Shown piece after piece: positions 27,476 to 36,724 of a stretch of DNA of 64,000 bases; position 1 is the first letter of the stretch; every line of letters starts with the position of its first letter. Both the position numbers and the translations under genes were made by a program. The notes beneath the pieces were generated by a model. That model was not told the DNA's origin, ran no database searches, and saw only the letters and a list, made by a program, of their open reading frames with translations. The DNA is taken from the NCBI RefSeq assembly GCF_042685265.1, contig NZ_JBHUMX010000002.1; one strand, given 5' to 3'. The DNA comes from Oceanobacillus_B kapialis. GTDB taxonomy: Bacteria; Bacillota; Bacilli; Bacillales; Amphibacillaceae.

Positions 27476-28348
27476 ATGATGGTAAAGCCTTTTAATAAAA
27501 TTTTTGGTTTAGGGGACAAGCCCGCTTCTGGCTCTGAACCAGAAGTAGAAGTCTATCATCCGGATGAAGTGGTTCAACTTCCAGTTAGTGATATTGAGCC
27601 CAATCGTTATCAACCAAGAAGTATATTTAAAGAAGAGAAAATAAAAGAACTTGCTCAAACCATTAATACACATGGCATGATCCAACCGATTGTGGTGCGT
27701 AAGTTAGAAGAGGAAGAGGGCAAGTACGAGTTAATCGCCGGGGAAAGGCGTTGGCGGGCGGTACAGTCATTAGGATGGGAAACAGTCTCGGCAATAGTTC
27801 GGGAAATGACCAACACGGAAACTGCTTCTGTTGCATTAATAGAGAACTTGCAACGTGAGGAATTGACGGTTATAGAAGAAGCAAAAGCTTATGCGCAACT
27901 GCTAGAGCTACATTCCTTAACACAGGAAGCATTAGCACAACGCCTAGGAAAAAACCAATCCACTATTGCCAATAAACTTCGTTTGCTGAAGCTTCCAGAA
28001 GAGGTACAAGAGGCCTTGCTCGACAAAATGATTACAGAACGTCATGCAAGGGCATTAATTAAGTTAAAAGATCCGGAGAAACAGCTTCAACTATTAAAAG
28101 ACATTCTTGAGAACGAATTGAATGTGAAGCAAACAGAAGAGCGGATAGCAAAGATAAATGAACCAAAGGAAGCGCCGCCTAAGAAAAAAGCAACTTTAAA
28201 AGGCATTAGCAAAGATATTCGGATTGCGATGAACACCATTAGGCAATCATTGAATATGGTTTCCGATACAGGAGTCGAAGTAGAGTCTGATGAACAGGAA
28301 ATGGATGACTATTATCAAATAACGATTAAAATACCGAAACAGAAATAA
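27476..28348 (+). CDS. noc: Nucleoid occlusion protein Noc
   Basis: ParB-family CTPase that blocks FtsZ assembly over the chromosome by spreading from Noc-binding sites and binding membrane. It starts with ATG ATG at 27476 behind GGTGGT. 290 residues: an N-terminal amphipathic stretch (MVKPFNKIFGLGD), the ParB nuclease-like domain with EPNRYQPRSIF and GERRWRAVQS, a helix-turn-helix with TQEALAQRLGKNQSTIANKL, and a C-terminal dimer domain. The membrane-targeting N-terminus and position before soj separate it from Spo0J. A Noc-binding site lies at 38199. Confidence 0.95.
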   Translation: MMVKPFNKIFGLGDKPASGSEPEVEVYHPDEVVQLPVSDIEPNRYQPRSIFKEEKIKELAQTINTHGMIQPIVVRKLEEEEGKYELIAGERRWRAVQSLGWETVSAIVREMTNTETASVALIENLQREELTVIEEAKAYAQLLELHSLTQEALAQRLGKNQSTIANKLRLLKLPEEVQEALLDKMITERHARALIKLKDPEKQLQLLKDILENELNVKQTEERIAKINEPKEAPPKKKATLKGISKDIRIAMNTIRQSLNMVSDTGVEVESDEQEMDDYYQITIKIPKQK

Positions 28349-28426
28349 TAATTTTCTTCCTTGCTTAATTCGATGAACTTAAGCTATGTAACGGTTTGAA
28401 GTTTCCGGTTTATTTTTAAACATTGC

Positions 28427-28457
28427 ATACCCATCTTAAAGGAGATGGGTATTTTTC
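28427..28457 (+). terminator. Terminator after noc
   Basis: ATACCCATC and GATGGGTAT arms, then TTTTCTC. The remainder of the 262-base noc-soj gap is AT-rich and holds no other recognisable site. Confidence 0.85.
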
Positions 28458-28610
28458 TCATCATCCTTCCATTAGATGGCTACATTCTTCAACAATATTC
28501 TCCTCTTTCTTCTCCTGCTAATTACAAATTCTTAACAAAAATGAATTTAAGTCGTCCTTTTTTCGGAATTAATGATAAAATAAAAAGTATATCGTTAGGT
28601 AGGTGTCAAC

Positions 28611-29384
28611 ATGGGAAAAATAATCTCCATCGCAAATCAAAAAGGTGGCGTAGGGAAGACAACTTCGTCTGTTAATTTAAGTGCATGCCTTGCTAATTTA
28701 GGAAATAGAGTGTTACTTGTCGATACAGATCCACAAGGAAATGCAACAAGCGGGGTAGGTGTAAACAAAGCAGATGTAAAGCACTGTATCTATAACGTGT
28801 TAGTAGAAGATATGCCTGCTGAAGAAGTTTGCATTCCCACTAGCGTAAACAACTTAGATATAATACCTGCAACAATTCAGCTTGCCGGAGCAGAAATTGA
28901 ACTTGTTCCGACGATTTCACGGGAAATTCGCTTAAAAAAATCATTGGAAAGCCTTAAAGATTCCTATGATTATATTTTGATCGACTGCCCACCATCATTA
29001 GGTTTATTAACACTCAATGCCTTAACGTCGTCAGATACAGTGTTAATTCCGGTGCAATGTGAATATTACGCTCTAGAGGGCTTAAGCCAATTACTAAACA
29101 CAATTCGTCTTGTTCAGAAGCATTTAAATAAACATCTTATGATTGAAGGCGTGCTATTGACCATGCTGGATGCGCGGACAAATTTAGGTATTCAAGTAAT
29201 AGAAGAAGTGAAGAAATACTTCCAAGATAAAGTCTATCAAACTGTTATTCCACGAAATGTTAGATTAGGAGAAGCTCCAAGTCATGGACAGCCGATTATT
29301 ACGTATGATCCTAGATCACGAGGTGCTGAAGTATATCTTGAATTAGCGAAGGAAGTGATGGCCAATGGCGAGAGGGTTAGGTAA
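28611..29384 (+). CDS. soj: Chromosome partitioning ATPase Soj (ParA)
   Basis: Walker-type ATPase that switches between monomer and DNA-bound dimer under Spo0J control and regulates DnaA. 257 residues. The deviant Walker A KGGVGKTTSSVN is at about 10-21, with DTDPQGNATSG next and DCPPSLG as Walker B. Start ATG behind TAGGTAGGTG. spo0J begins 20 bases before its stop, indicating coupled translation. Confidence 0.97.
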   Translation: MGKIISIANQKGGVGKTTSSVNLSACLANLGNRVLLVDTDPQGNATSGVGVNKADVKHCIYNVLVEDMPAEEVCIPTSVNNLDIIPATIQLAGAEIELVPTISREIRLKKSLESLKDSYDYILIDCPPSLGLLTLNALTSSDTVLIPVQCEYYALEGLSQLLNTIRLVQKHLNKHLMIEGVLLTMLDARTNLGIQVIEEVKKYFQDKVYQTVIPRNVRLGEAPSHGQPIITYDPRSRGAEVYLELAKEVMANGERVR

Positions 29385-30204
29385 AGGGATAAATGCTTTC
29401 TTTCCGGAGATAGAAGAACAGTCTGATGAAAAAGTAGAAGAAATTGCTATTACAGAATGCAGGCCGAATCCATATCAGCCACGGAAAACATTTCACGCAG
29501 ATGCGATTGAAGAGCTAAAAGAATCTATTTTAGAATATGGGATTATACAGCCTCTTATTGTCCGGAAAAGTATAAAAGGCTACGAAATTGTAGTAGGGGA
29601 AAGAAGATTCCGTGCTGCAAAAGAAGCTGGCTTAAAAACCATTCCAGTAGTGATTAAAGAGCTATCTGATGAAAGAATGATGGAACTGGCATTATTAGAA
29701 AACCTGCAGCGGGAAGATTTAACGCCAATTGAAGAAGCACATGCTTATACAAATTTAATGTCAGAATTAAAAATTACCCAGGAAGAGCTTTCCAAGAGGT
29801 TAGGGAAAAGCAGATCGCATATCGCAAATATTGTTCGATTACTCTCATTGCCTGAGCCGATAATAGCGTACATTAACAATGGTGAAATTTCGATGGGACA
29901 TGGAAGAGCACTGCTTGGCTTAAAGGATAAAACAAAAGTTGTTCCCCTTGTAAATAAAGTACGCAATGAAAAATTGAATGTTCGACAAGTGGAACAGCTT
30001 ATTATGCAATTAAATGAAAAGCCAGTGAAAAAGGAAATTGAAAAGCCTAAAAAGGATGTATTCCTTCAGGAGAGAGAATCCTTTTTACGAGACCGTTTTG
30101 GAACAGCAGTAACGATTCAACGCGGGAAAAGAAAAGGTAAAATTGAGATTGAATTTTATACAGATGACGATTTACAGCGGATCATTGATGTATTAGAAGA
30201 TTAA
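29365..30204 (+). CDS. spo0J: Chromosome partitioning protein Spo0J (ParB)
   Basis: CTP-dependent clamp that loads at parS, spreads, and recruits SMC; it stimulates Soj ATPase. 279 residues, starting MARGLGKGINAFF, the canonical ParB start. The ParB domain has RPNPYQPRKTF and GERRFRAAKEAG, and the helix-turn-helix has TQEELSKRLGKSRSHIANI. The C-terminal dimerisation region is Lys-rich. One parS lies 45 bases after its stop. Confidence 0.97.
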   Translation: MARGLGKGINAFFPEIEEQSDEKVEEIAITECRPNPYQPRKTFHADAIEELKESILEYGIIQPLIVRKSIKGYEIVVGERRFRAAKEAGLKTIPVVIKELSDERMMELALLENLQREDLTPIEEAHAYTNLMSELKITQEELSKRLGKSRSHIANIVRLLSLPEPIIAYINNGEISMGHGRALLGLKDKTKVVPLVNKVRNEKLNVRQVEQLIMQLNEKPVKKEIEKPKKDVFLQERESFLRDRFGTAVTIQRGKRKGKIEIEFYTDDDLQRIIDVLED

Positions 30205-30206
30205 AG

Positions 30207-30238
30207 AAAAGACTGGCGTGCTATACCGTCAGTCTTTT
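30207..30238 (+). terminator. Terminator after spo0J
   Basis: AAAAGACTG and CAGTCTTTT arms, with a short T-tract that is part of the stem. Confidence 0.7.
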
Positions 30239-30249
30239 GCTATGAGCAT

Positions 30250-30265
30250 TGTTTCACGTGAAACA
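30250..30265. promoter_or_regulatory. parS site (perfect)
   Basis: TGTTTCACGTGAAACA again, lying between spo0J and the DUF554 gene, 2.9 kb from the first parS. The pair brackets noc-soj-spo0J. Confidence 0.96.
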
Positions 30266-30303
30266 ATTATGACAAAAAGAGATTACATACTGGAGAGGTA
30301 GCA

Positions 30304-31008
30304 ATGGTTTTATATGGAACATTAGTAAATGGTGCACTCATCATTATTGGAAGTATATTAGGGCTTTTCTTTACCAAAATTCCCGAGCGATACAAAGAAA
30401 CCGTTATGCATGGCATTGGGTTAGCTGTTTTACTCATCGGTTTACAGATGGCTTTTTCGACAGAAGTGATTATAATTGTGCTATTAAGTCTACTATCAGG
30501 TGCCATTATAGGTGAATTTTTAAGACTGGAAGAATTCTTAAATCGTCTTGGTAACTGGATTGGCAGCAAGTTTACAACCAAAAATGAGGATATAAGTGTA
30601 GCACAAGGCTTTGTGACAGCTTCGCTTATTTTTGTAATTGGTGCAATGTCGATACTTGGTGCATTGGATAGTGGAATACGTGGCGACCATGAAGTCCTTA
30701 TAACCAAGGGGATACTTGATGGGTTTGTGGCACTTGTGCTAACGACCACACTCGGATTTGGAGTTATCCTTTCTGCTATCCCTGTAGTGCTTTACCAAGG
30801 GGCAATTGCTTTACTTGCCACTCAAATAGAAAAGTGGCTGCCAGAGGCTTTTCTTAATGGTCTCATTATCGAGTTGACTGCGGTTGGCGGTTTATTGATC
30901 GTTGCGATCGGTTTAAACCTCCTAAAAATAATAAACATTCGAATTGGAAACCTCCTCCCTGCTATCGTGACGGTAGGACTCATCTATTCTGTTTATTATC
31001 TTTTTTAA
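30304..31008 (+). CDS. DUF554 family membrane protein
   Basis: 234 residues with about seven hydrophobic membrane segments, beginning MVLYGTLVNGALIIIGSILGLF, the DUF554 signature (YdfK-like). The motif VIGAMSILGALDSGIRGDHE in the middle loop is conserved in the family. Function is unknown; a transport role is often supposed but unproven. It has no signal peptide. It sits directly after the second parS and ends in its own terminator. Confidence 0.85.
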   Translation: MVLYGTLVNGALIIIGSILGLFFTKIPERYKETVMHGIGLAVLLIGLQMAFSTEVIIIVLLSLLSGAIIGEFLRLEEFLNRLGNWIGSKFTTKNEDISVAQGFVTASLIFVIGAMSILGALDSGIRGDHEVLITKGILDGFVALVLTTTLGFGVILSAIPVVLYQGAIALLATQIEKWLPEAFLNGLIIELTAVGGLLIVAIGLNLLKIINIRIGNLLPAIVTVGLIYSVYYLF

Positions 31009-31050
31009 ATACAAATTGGTGATCCTTAAAAAGGGTTTTAACGTGCAAGA

Positions 31051-31081
31051 AAACAACGAGCGGAAAACTCGTTGTTTTTTT
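31051..31081 (+). terminator. Terminator after the DUF554 gene
   Basis: AACAACGAG-CGGAAAA-CTCGTTGTT followed by Ts. Confidence 0.92.
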
Positions 31082-31206
31082 ATTCCGTCTTAACTGGCAG
31101 GAAGACACACTTCAAGAATGTGGTAAGAAATCAAGGAATTCTAAGTGGGGGATAAAAGGGACCCCACCACATGTTAGTTCAACTTTATGCATTCTTTCTA
31201 AAATAA

Positions 31207-31839
31207 TTAATTTGTCGGTGCGGAGCTGTTTAAATCTTTGTTAAACCGCAAAACAACAGATGGACGTTGTTGGTTGAATGCCATGCGCTGATCAATATGA
31301 TCTAGTACACCAGCTACTTTTGTTGCCATGTCCATAACAACTGATAATCGAGTGTTTTGTAAGACGGAATGCTCCATAAAACCACTCACATTCACAACAC
31401 CTGTTATATGTACATGTCCAATGTCTGGCAGAGGCTTATTTAAAGCAGCTCCTGGCTTAATAGGACCTGTCCCTGAGATAATGTGACCAACAGAAGTATT
31501 CTTCCCCAGACAGGCGTCTACGGCGATTATAAAGGGGTTCAAATGCCGGGTGTTAATATGTTCAATATACTCTTGAAGGTTAGTCGCATGAACTGGATCG
31601 TGAAGGGTTCCATATACCGTCATATGTTTTGGCCTCTTTTCAGAAAACAGGGTGCCGATAAGAGGTCCAAGCGAATCTCCCGTGGAGCGATCTGTCCCAA
31701 TACATACAAGAACGTAATCTCGCGGGATTACTGGGAGCCATGAAATAATCTTTTCACTCATAACCGAATATAATTCTGGGTCTGTGTGATGCATGCGAAA
31801 ATTTTCTTTATTAGGGCTGATCCGATTTTTTAGATTCAT
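31207..31839 (-). CDS. yyaC: Spore protease YyaC
   Basis: Sporulation protein of the YyaC family, fold-related to germination protease; in B. subtilis it is a forespore (sigma-F) product. 210 residues. Family blocks visible are VLVCIGTDRSTGDSLGPLIG at about 43-62, YGTLHDPVHATNL and IIAVDACLG. The ATG follows GGAGG. It is the only leftward gene among rightward neighbours near spo0J, the same arrangement as in B. subtilis. Proteolytic activity is a family label, not shown here. Confidence 0.93.
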   Translation of the reverse strand: MNLKNRISPNKENFRMHHTDPELYSVMSEKIISWLPVIPRDYVLVCIGTDRSTGDSLGPLIGTLFSEKRPKHMTVYGTLHDPVHATNLQEYIEHINTRHLNPFIIAVDACLGKNTSVGHIISGTGPIKPGAALNKPLPDIGHVHITGVVNVSGFMEHSVLQNTRLSVVMDMATKVAGVLDHIDQRMAFNQQRPSVVLRFNKDLNSSAPTN

Positions 31840-31925
31840 AGCTTATCCTCCAAATACATATTGGTATAGTATACGGAAAATTTAAGAAATCTATACATAC
31901 ATTATGGATATATGGGGGATAAAAC

Positions 31926-32936
31926 ATGCGAGCAGGTATAAAGTGGATGTTTTTAATAATTGGGACGACAATTGGAGCAGGCTATGCTTCAGGAAGAGAG
32001 CTATGGCAATTTTTTGGCCATGAAAGTGGACTAGCTATTTTACTGTTTGCAGTATTTTTCTCCCTATCATGTTGGGTAATTATGAACCTTAGTTTTAAAA
32101 ACAAGTCAACACATTATTTGCCGGTACTACGAATCATCGTTGGAAAGCGAATGTCTGGAATATATGATGTCATGATTTTTCTTTACCTTTTTACAACCAC
32201 GGTTGTCATGATTGCAGGAAGCGGTGCTACTGGCCAAGCGCTTAACTTTCCTTATTGGTGGGGTATAGGGATTATGTTAATGGCATTAATTGCCCTATTT
32301 ATGAAGGATATTAATGGACTACTATCCATTAACCAGGTCATTCTCCCACCATTACTGGGTGGTTTAGTATTTGTATTGCTTTTGTTTACGATAGATCAAG
32401 AGCTCCAACTGTTTTCTCACTGGCGGGAGCAAAGAAATTGGACTGCAGCTTTCCCGTTTACTGCGCTAAACATTTTACCGTTAATTGCAGTTTTAGGTGC
32501 AGTTGGTAATAAGGTAAAATCAATAAAAGAAATATGGGTGGCCTGTATTGGTAGTGGGATTTTGCTTGGTAGTATTTCTTACCTTTATAACAATAGTCTG
32601 ATTCAAATTGCAGACGAGCTGCTCCTCTACGAAATTCCTTTATTTGCCATTCTCCAGCATTACCCTGTACAAATGATTATTTTTATTAGCATCTTACTAT
32701 GGCTAGCAATTTTTACTACCGCCGCCTCTGGAATACTCGGGATTGTAACACGTATACAAAGCTACTTAAATAAACCATTATGGTTGATTGTCCTGGTCAC
32801 CTTGGTTACAATGATTCCATTAACAGCATTAGGATTTAGTACATTGGTTAGTTACTTGTACCCCATTTATGGTGTGTTGAATTTATACGTGCTGACCAGA
32901 TTGTTGCTCTTTCCTTTGTGGTACAAACAAACATAG
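31926..32936 (+). CDS. YkvI-like integral membrane protein
   Basis: 336 residues with ten or so membrane segments and an N-terminus MRAGIKWMFLIIGTTIGAGYASGRELWQFFG that matches the YkvI family, distantly related to amino acid/polyamine/organocation transporters by the GTTIGAGYASG motif. Substrate unknown. Start ATG behind GGGGG. It is divergent from yyaC and 39 bases before the mechanosensitive channel gene, which may be cotranscribed. Confidence 0.82.
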   Translation: MRAGIKWMFLIIGTTIGAGYASGRELWQFFGHESGLAILLFAVFFSLSCWVIMNLSFKNKSTHYLPVLRIIVGKRMSGIYDVMIFLYLFTTTVVMIAGSGATGQALNFPYWWGIGIMLMALIALFMKDINGLLSINQVILPPLLGGLVFVLLLFTIDQELQLFSHWREQRNWTAAFPFTALNILPLIAVLGAVGNKVKSIKEIWVACIGSGILLGSISYLYNNSLIQIADELLLYEIPLFAILQHYPVQMIIFISILLWLAIFTTAASGILGIVTRIQSYLNKPLWLIVLVTLVTMIPLTALGFSTLVSYLYPIYGVLNLYVLTRLLLFPLWYKQT

Positions 32937-32975
32937 AAATACTCAGGTAAAACAGCTAGAATAGGAGGAGATGCA

Positions 32976-33872
32976 GTGAATATCGAAGAAAGACTACAAA
33001 ATTCTTGGGAATACCTAACGGGTCCAGGTTTATGGATTACAATTGGAGAAGGTGTCCTGCGAATTGTATTAATTATTATCTTAGCCCTTATTATTGTCAG
33101 GGTTACCCGAAATCTTGTTGACCGTCTCTTTAAGAGAAGAGAAAGTGGACCCATTCGAATTACAGAACGAAGAGAAAACACGTTAAAGAAATTAATAAAA
33201 AACGTAGTAGCGTACATCGTTTATTTTATCGCCATTATTATGGTCTTAGATAATGTTCTAGGATTTAATGTGGGAGCATTACTAGCAGGCGCAGGCGTGG
33301 CTGGACTAGCCATTGGATTCGGTGCCCAAAATCTAGTTCGAGATATTATTTCCGGTTTCTTCATTATATTTGAAGATCAATTTTCAGTAGGAGATTATGT
33401 TGGTGTCGCTGGTATTGAGGGTACGGTGGAGGAAATCGGCCTTCGTACGACAAAGGTACTTAGCTGGACGGGCGAACTGCATGTGTTACCGAACGGAAAT
33501 GTGACACAGGTTATTAACTATTCTGTTCATAATGGCCTTTCCATTGTGGATGTGAATATACCATATGAAAGCAATGTGAATGATGCGGAAAAAGCGATCA
33601 ATGAAATAGTTGCAACCCTTCCTGAAAAATACGACTTTATCGTGGGAGTTCCTGAAATTATCGGCGTGCAAAATCTCGATGTCTCACACTTCTCGATTAG
33701 AGTAATTGCGGATACTCTGCCTGGTTTCCAATGGGCTGGCGAACGGAATATCCGAAAAGAATTACAGGATAAGCTGTATAAGGAAGGAATCGAGATACCT
33801 GCTCCACGCATTGTTATGTACTCCGGAGATGAGAAACAAGGAATACTGGAAAATCGTGAGCGTGGCGAGTAA
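32976..33872 (+). CDS. Small-conductance mechanosensitive channel (MscS family)
   Basis: Opens under membrane tension to release solutes on hypo-osmotic shock. The GTG start (32976) follows AGGAGG. 298 residues: a membrane segment near 20-45, two more at about 70-115, then the pore helix and hinge AGLAIGFGAQNLVRDIISG and the beta domain start EDQFSVGDYV, both classic MscS. The C-terminus is a mixed alpha/beta vestibule. Confidence 0.93.
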   Translation: MNIEERLQNSWEYLTGPGLWITIGEGVLRIVLIIILALIIVRVTRNLVDRLFKRRESGPIRITERRENTLKKLIKNVVAYIVYFIAIIMVLDNVLGFNVGALLAGAGVAGLAIGFGAQNLVRDIISGFFIIFEDQFSVGDYVGVAGIEGTVEEIGLRTTKVLSWTGELHVLPNGNVTQVINYSVHNGLSIVDVNIPYESNVNDAEKAINEIVATLPEKYDFIVGVPEIIGVQNLDVSHFSIRVIADTLPGFQWAGERNIRKELQDKLYKEGIEIPAPRIVMYSGDEKQGILENRERGE

Positions 33873-33959
33873 TTTTTCAGTATAATAGAGATAGTAGCTA
33901 TAGGATGAATGAATGAAATGAGGACAAGCAAACTATCTTTTTAAAAAGGAGAACAGGGA

Positions 33960-34157
33960 ATGACGGAGAAAGATTTTAATCTACATGATGTCGTGGAAAT
34001 GAAAAAACCTCATCCATGTGGAGAAAATCGTTGGAAAATCATACGTATGGGAATGGATATCCGAATTAAATGCCTTGGATGTGATCACAGCGTCATGATA
34101 CCAAGAAGAGATTTTACAAAGAAAATGAAAAAGGTATTGGAGAGAGCAGAGGAGTAA
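33960..34157 (+). CDS. DUF951 protein (YyzM-like)
   Basis: 65 residues with a compact Cys pattern (HPCG...CLGC) suggesting a zinc ribbon, and the family blocks LHDVVEMKKPHPCGENRWKI and RIKCLGCDHSVMIPR. It lies just before ychF, its usual position in Bacillales. Function unknown; nucleic-acid binding would fit the fold and charge. Confidence 0.9.
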   Translation: MTEKDFNLHDVVEMKKPHPCGENRWKIIRMGMDIRIKCLGCDHSVMIPRRDFTKKMKKVLERAEE

Positions 34158-34276
34158 TTGAACCCCCTTTATACGGAAAAAGTTTTAAAACGTGTAAAAT
34201 GGACGATTCTTCTTAAAAAGTGGTATGATGGTAGTAGAAAAAGATAGTGTTGTATAAAATAATAGGGTTTAATACG

Positions 34277-34312
34277 AAAATAGGCATCCTAAAATGCCTA
34301 TTTTTGTTTTTT
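34277..34312 (+). terminator. Terminator between DUF951 and ychF
   Basis: AAAATAGGCAT-CCTAAA-ATGCCTATTTT followed by TGTTTTTT. Confidence 0.9.
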
Positions 34313-34399
34313 GCCGGCTTGTCAATTGATTATCTACTATCTATAATTAGGATGACTAACACGTTCATATGAATGGAATCCTTAAGGAGTGAAGGTTGT

Positions 34400-35500
34400 A
34401 TGGCTTTAACAGCAGGAATTGTCGGACTTCCGAATGTCGGAAAATCTACGTTGTTTAATGCAATTACACAAGCGGGAGCAGAAGCTGCCAACTACCCGTT
34501 TGCAACAATTGATCCCAATGTAGGAATTGTGGAAGTACCCGATGAGCGCTTAAATAAATTAACAGAATTAGTAAACCCGAAGAAAACGGTCCCTACTGCA
34601 TTTGAATTTACAGATATTGCAGGTATTGTAAAAGGTGCTAGCAAAGGAGAAGGACTGGGAAACCAATTCCTTTCCCATATCCGCCAGGTGGATGCAATTT
34701 GTCAGGTAGTTCGCTGTTTCCAGGATGATAACATCACGCATGTTTCCGGAAAAATAGATCCAATAGATGACATTGAGATCATTAACTTAGAGCTCATTTT
34801 AGCGGATCTCGAAACCGTAAACAAACGTCTTCAGCGCGTGGAAAAGCTGGCAAGACAGAAGGACAAGGATGCTGTCGCAGAACAGGAAGTACTAGCGAAG
34901 CTAAAAGACGGTTTGGAAGAGGAAAAGCCTGCCCGTGCCTTAGAATTCTCTGAAGACCATTGGAAAATTGTCAAAGGTCTTCATTTATTAACAGCAAAGC
35001 CAACGCTTTATGTGGCGAATGTTAGTGAGGAAGAAGTTGCAGATCCGGACAGCAATGAAAATGTTCAGAAGGTAAGGGAATTTGCAGCAGCGGAAAATGC
35101 AGAAGTGATTGTCATTTGTGCTAAAATTGAAGAAGAGATTTCAGAGCTCGACCAGGAAGAAAAAGAAATGTTCTTAGAAGAACTCGGCATTACCGAATCA
35201 GGTCTTGATAAGCTTATTAAAGCATCCTATCACTTATTAGGATTAGCTACTTATTTTACTGCAGGGGAGCAGGAAGTGCGTGCTTGGACATTCCGTGAAG
35301 GCATGAAAGCACCTCAGGCAGCAGGTATCATTCATACAGACTTTGAAAGAGGCTTTATCCGTGCGGAGACCGTTTCATATGAAGATCTTGTGGCAGCTGG
35401 TACAATGGGGCAAGCAAAAGAAAATGGGAAAGTTCGCTTGGAAGGTAAGGAGTACATCGTAAAGGACGGCGATGTGATCCATTTCCGTTTCAATGTTTAA
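34400..35500 (+). CDS. ychF: Redox-regulated ATPase YchF
   Basis: Obg-like P-loop protein that binds ATP more readily than GTP and is linked to ribosomes and stress. The start is the ATG at 34400 (MALTAGIVGLPNVGKST); an ATG 27 bases upstream has no site. 366 residues: Walker A GLPNVGKS at about 8-15, the altered G4 motif YVANVSEE (not NKxD), a coiled-coil arm, and a C-terminal TGS domain ending GDVIHFRFNV. Confidence 0.97.
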   Translation: MALTAGIVGLPNVGKSTLFNAITQAGAEAANYPFATIDPNVGIVEVPDERLNKLTELVNPKKTVPTAFEFTDIAGIVKGASKGEGLGNQFLSHIRQVDAICQVVRCFQDDNITHVSGKIDPIDDIEIINLELILADLETVNKRLQRVEKLARQKDKDAVAEQEVLAKLKDGLEEEKPARALEFSEDHWKIVKGLHLLTAKPTLYVANVSEEEVADPDSNENVQKVREFAAAENAEVIVICAKIEEEISELDQEEKEMFLEELGITESGLDKLIKASYHLLGLATYFTAGEQEVRAWTFREGMKAPQAAGIIHTDFERGFIRAETVSYEDLVAAGTMGQAKENGKVRLEGKEYIVKDGDVIHFRFNV

Positions 35501-35536
35501 TAAAACCGTATAACGAAAAAAGGATCTCTCGAAACC

Positions 35537-35565
35537 TTGTTATTTCAATTAAGATTTGGTATAAT
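35537..35565 (+). promoter_or_regulatory. Sigma-A promoter of rpsF-ssb-rpsR
   Basis: TTGTTA (35537-35542), 17 bases, perfect TATAAT (35560-35565) preceded by TGG, an extended -10. Confidence 0.88.
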
Positions 35566-35600
35566 ACACTATTGTGAGTAATTATTATTACGATTACTCC

Positions 35601-35655
35601 TTGCCCTTAGTGAGACTGGCTTCAGGCCGGACAAAAAATAAGGGCCGCTAAGACC
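35601..35655 (+). promoter_or_regulatory. Putative S6:S18 autoregulatory leader
   Basis: GCCCTTA (35603-35609) pairs with TAAGGGC across a loop containing a small CTGGC/GCCGG hairpin; CCG follows in GGGCCGCTAAG. A stem with a nearby CCG is the described signature of the S6:S18 mRNA-binding structure in rpsF leaders. The sequence sits just upstream of the rpsF start site. The fold was judged by eye. Confidence 0.55.
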
Positions 35656-35672
35656 AAAAGGAGGTGTAACGG

Positions 35673-35963
35673 ATGAGAAAATACGAAATCATGTACATCA
35701 TCCGCCCAGACATGGAAGAGGAAGCTCAAACAGCTTTGATTGAGCGTTTCAATGGTATTCTTACAGATAATGGCGCGGAGATTGAAAAAGTTGATGAAAA
35801 AGGCAAGAAACGTCTTGCTTATGAAATCAAAGACTATCGTGATGGATATTATGTAGTCATTAATTTCAGCGGTGATGAAAATGCAGTAAATGAATTTGAT
35901 CGCCTTGCGAAATTCTCTGATGATATTATTCGTCATATTGCAGTTCGAGAAGATGATCAATAA
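35673..35963 (+). CDS. rpsF: Ribosomal protein bS6
   Basis: Small-subunit protein that pairs with S18. 96 residues, beginning MRKYEIMYIIRPDMEEE and containing KRLAYEIKDYRDGYYVV, both typical. RBS AAAGGAGGTG. First gene of the rpsF-ssb-rpsR operon. Confidence 0.98.
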   Translation: MRKYEIMYIIRPDMEEEAQTALIERFNGILTDNGAEIEKVDEKGKKRLAYEIKDYRDGYYVVINFSGDENAVNEFDRLAKFSDDIIRHIAVREDDQ

Positions 35964-35978
35964 TAGGGAGTGGTTCTG

Positions 35979-36464
35979 ATGTTAAATCGTGTCGTACTAG
36001 TTGGCAGGTTAACGAAGGATCCTGATTTACGTTATACACCCAACGGAGTGGCTGTAGCCAATTTTACGATTGCAGTTAATCGTCCATTTTCCAATCAGCA
36101 AGGCAATCGTGAAGCTGATTTCATTAACTGTGTCGTTTGGAGAAGACCTGCGGAAAACCTTGCGAACTTTATGAAAAAAGGAAGCATGATTGGTGTTGAT
36201 GGTCGTGTGCAAACACGTACTTTTGACGGCCAGGATGGTAAAACAGTATTTGTAACAGAAATTGTTGCAGATAGTGTTCAATTCTTGGAAACAAAAGGTT
36301 CTTCCCAGAACAGAGGGCAAGACAATCCAGGTTTCCAACAACAAAACCGGAACCAAAATCAGTATCAGCCTAATCAGAACCAAAACCAGAATCAAAATCA
36401 GGACGACCCATTCCGAAATAATGGGGAGCCTATCGATATATCAGACGATGATTTACCATTCTAG
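35979..36464 (+). CDS. ssb: Single-stranded DNA-binding protein
   Basis: Coats single-stranded DNA and recruits repair and replication proteins through its tail. The start is the ATG at 35979 (MLNRVVLVGRLTKDPDLRYT) behind GGGAG; an upstream in-frame GTG has no site. 161 residues: an OB fold to about 105, a Gln/Asn-rich flexible linker with a QNQNQNQ run, and the interaction tip DDDLPF. Confidence 0.98.
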   Translation: MLNRVVLVGRLTKDPDLRYTPNGVAVANFTIAVNRPFSNQQGNREADFINCVVWRRPAENLANFMKKGSMIGVDGRVQTRTFDGQDGKTVFVTEIVADSVQFLETKGSSQNRGQDNPGFQQQNRNQNQYQPNQNQNQNQNQDDPFRNNGEPIDISDDDLPF

Positions 36465-36486
36465 AATGTAAAAAGGAGGGTTATCA

Positions 36487-36717
36487 ATGGCAGCTCGTCG
36501 CGGACGCGCAAAGCGTCGTAAAGTGTGTTACTTCACAGCTAATGGAATTACACACATCGATTACAAAGATGTAGATTTGCTAAGACGTTTCATTTCTGAA
36601 CGCGGAAAAATTCTTCCTCGTCGTGTAACTGGAACTTCTGCAAAATACCAACGTAAATTGACTGTAGCAATTAAACGTGCTCGTACAATGGCATTGTTAC
36701 CATTCGTAGCAGAGTAA
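36487..36717 (+). CDS. rpsR: Ribosomal protein bS18
   Basis: 76-residue basic protein of the small subunit, with the family block KVDLLRRFISERGKILPRRV-like sequence in the middle and ARTMALLPFVAE at the end. The N-terminal Cys (KVCYF) is present. RBS AAGGAGGG. It ends the rpsF operon before a strong terminator. Confidence 0.97.
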   Translation: MAARRGRAKRRKVCYFTANGITHIDYKDVDLLRRFISERGKILPRRVTGTSAKYQRKLTVAIKRARTMALLPFVAE

Positions 36718-36724
36718 TGTTATA

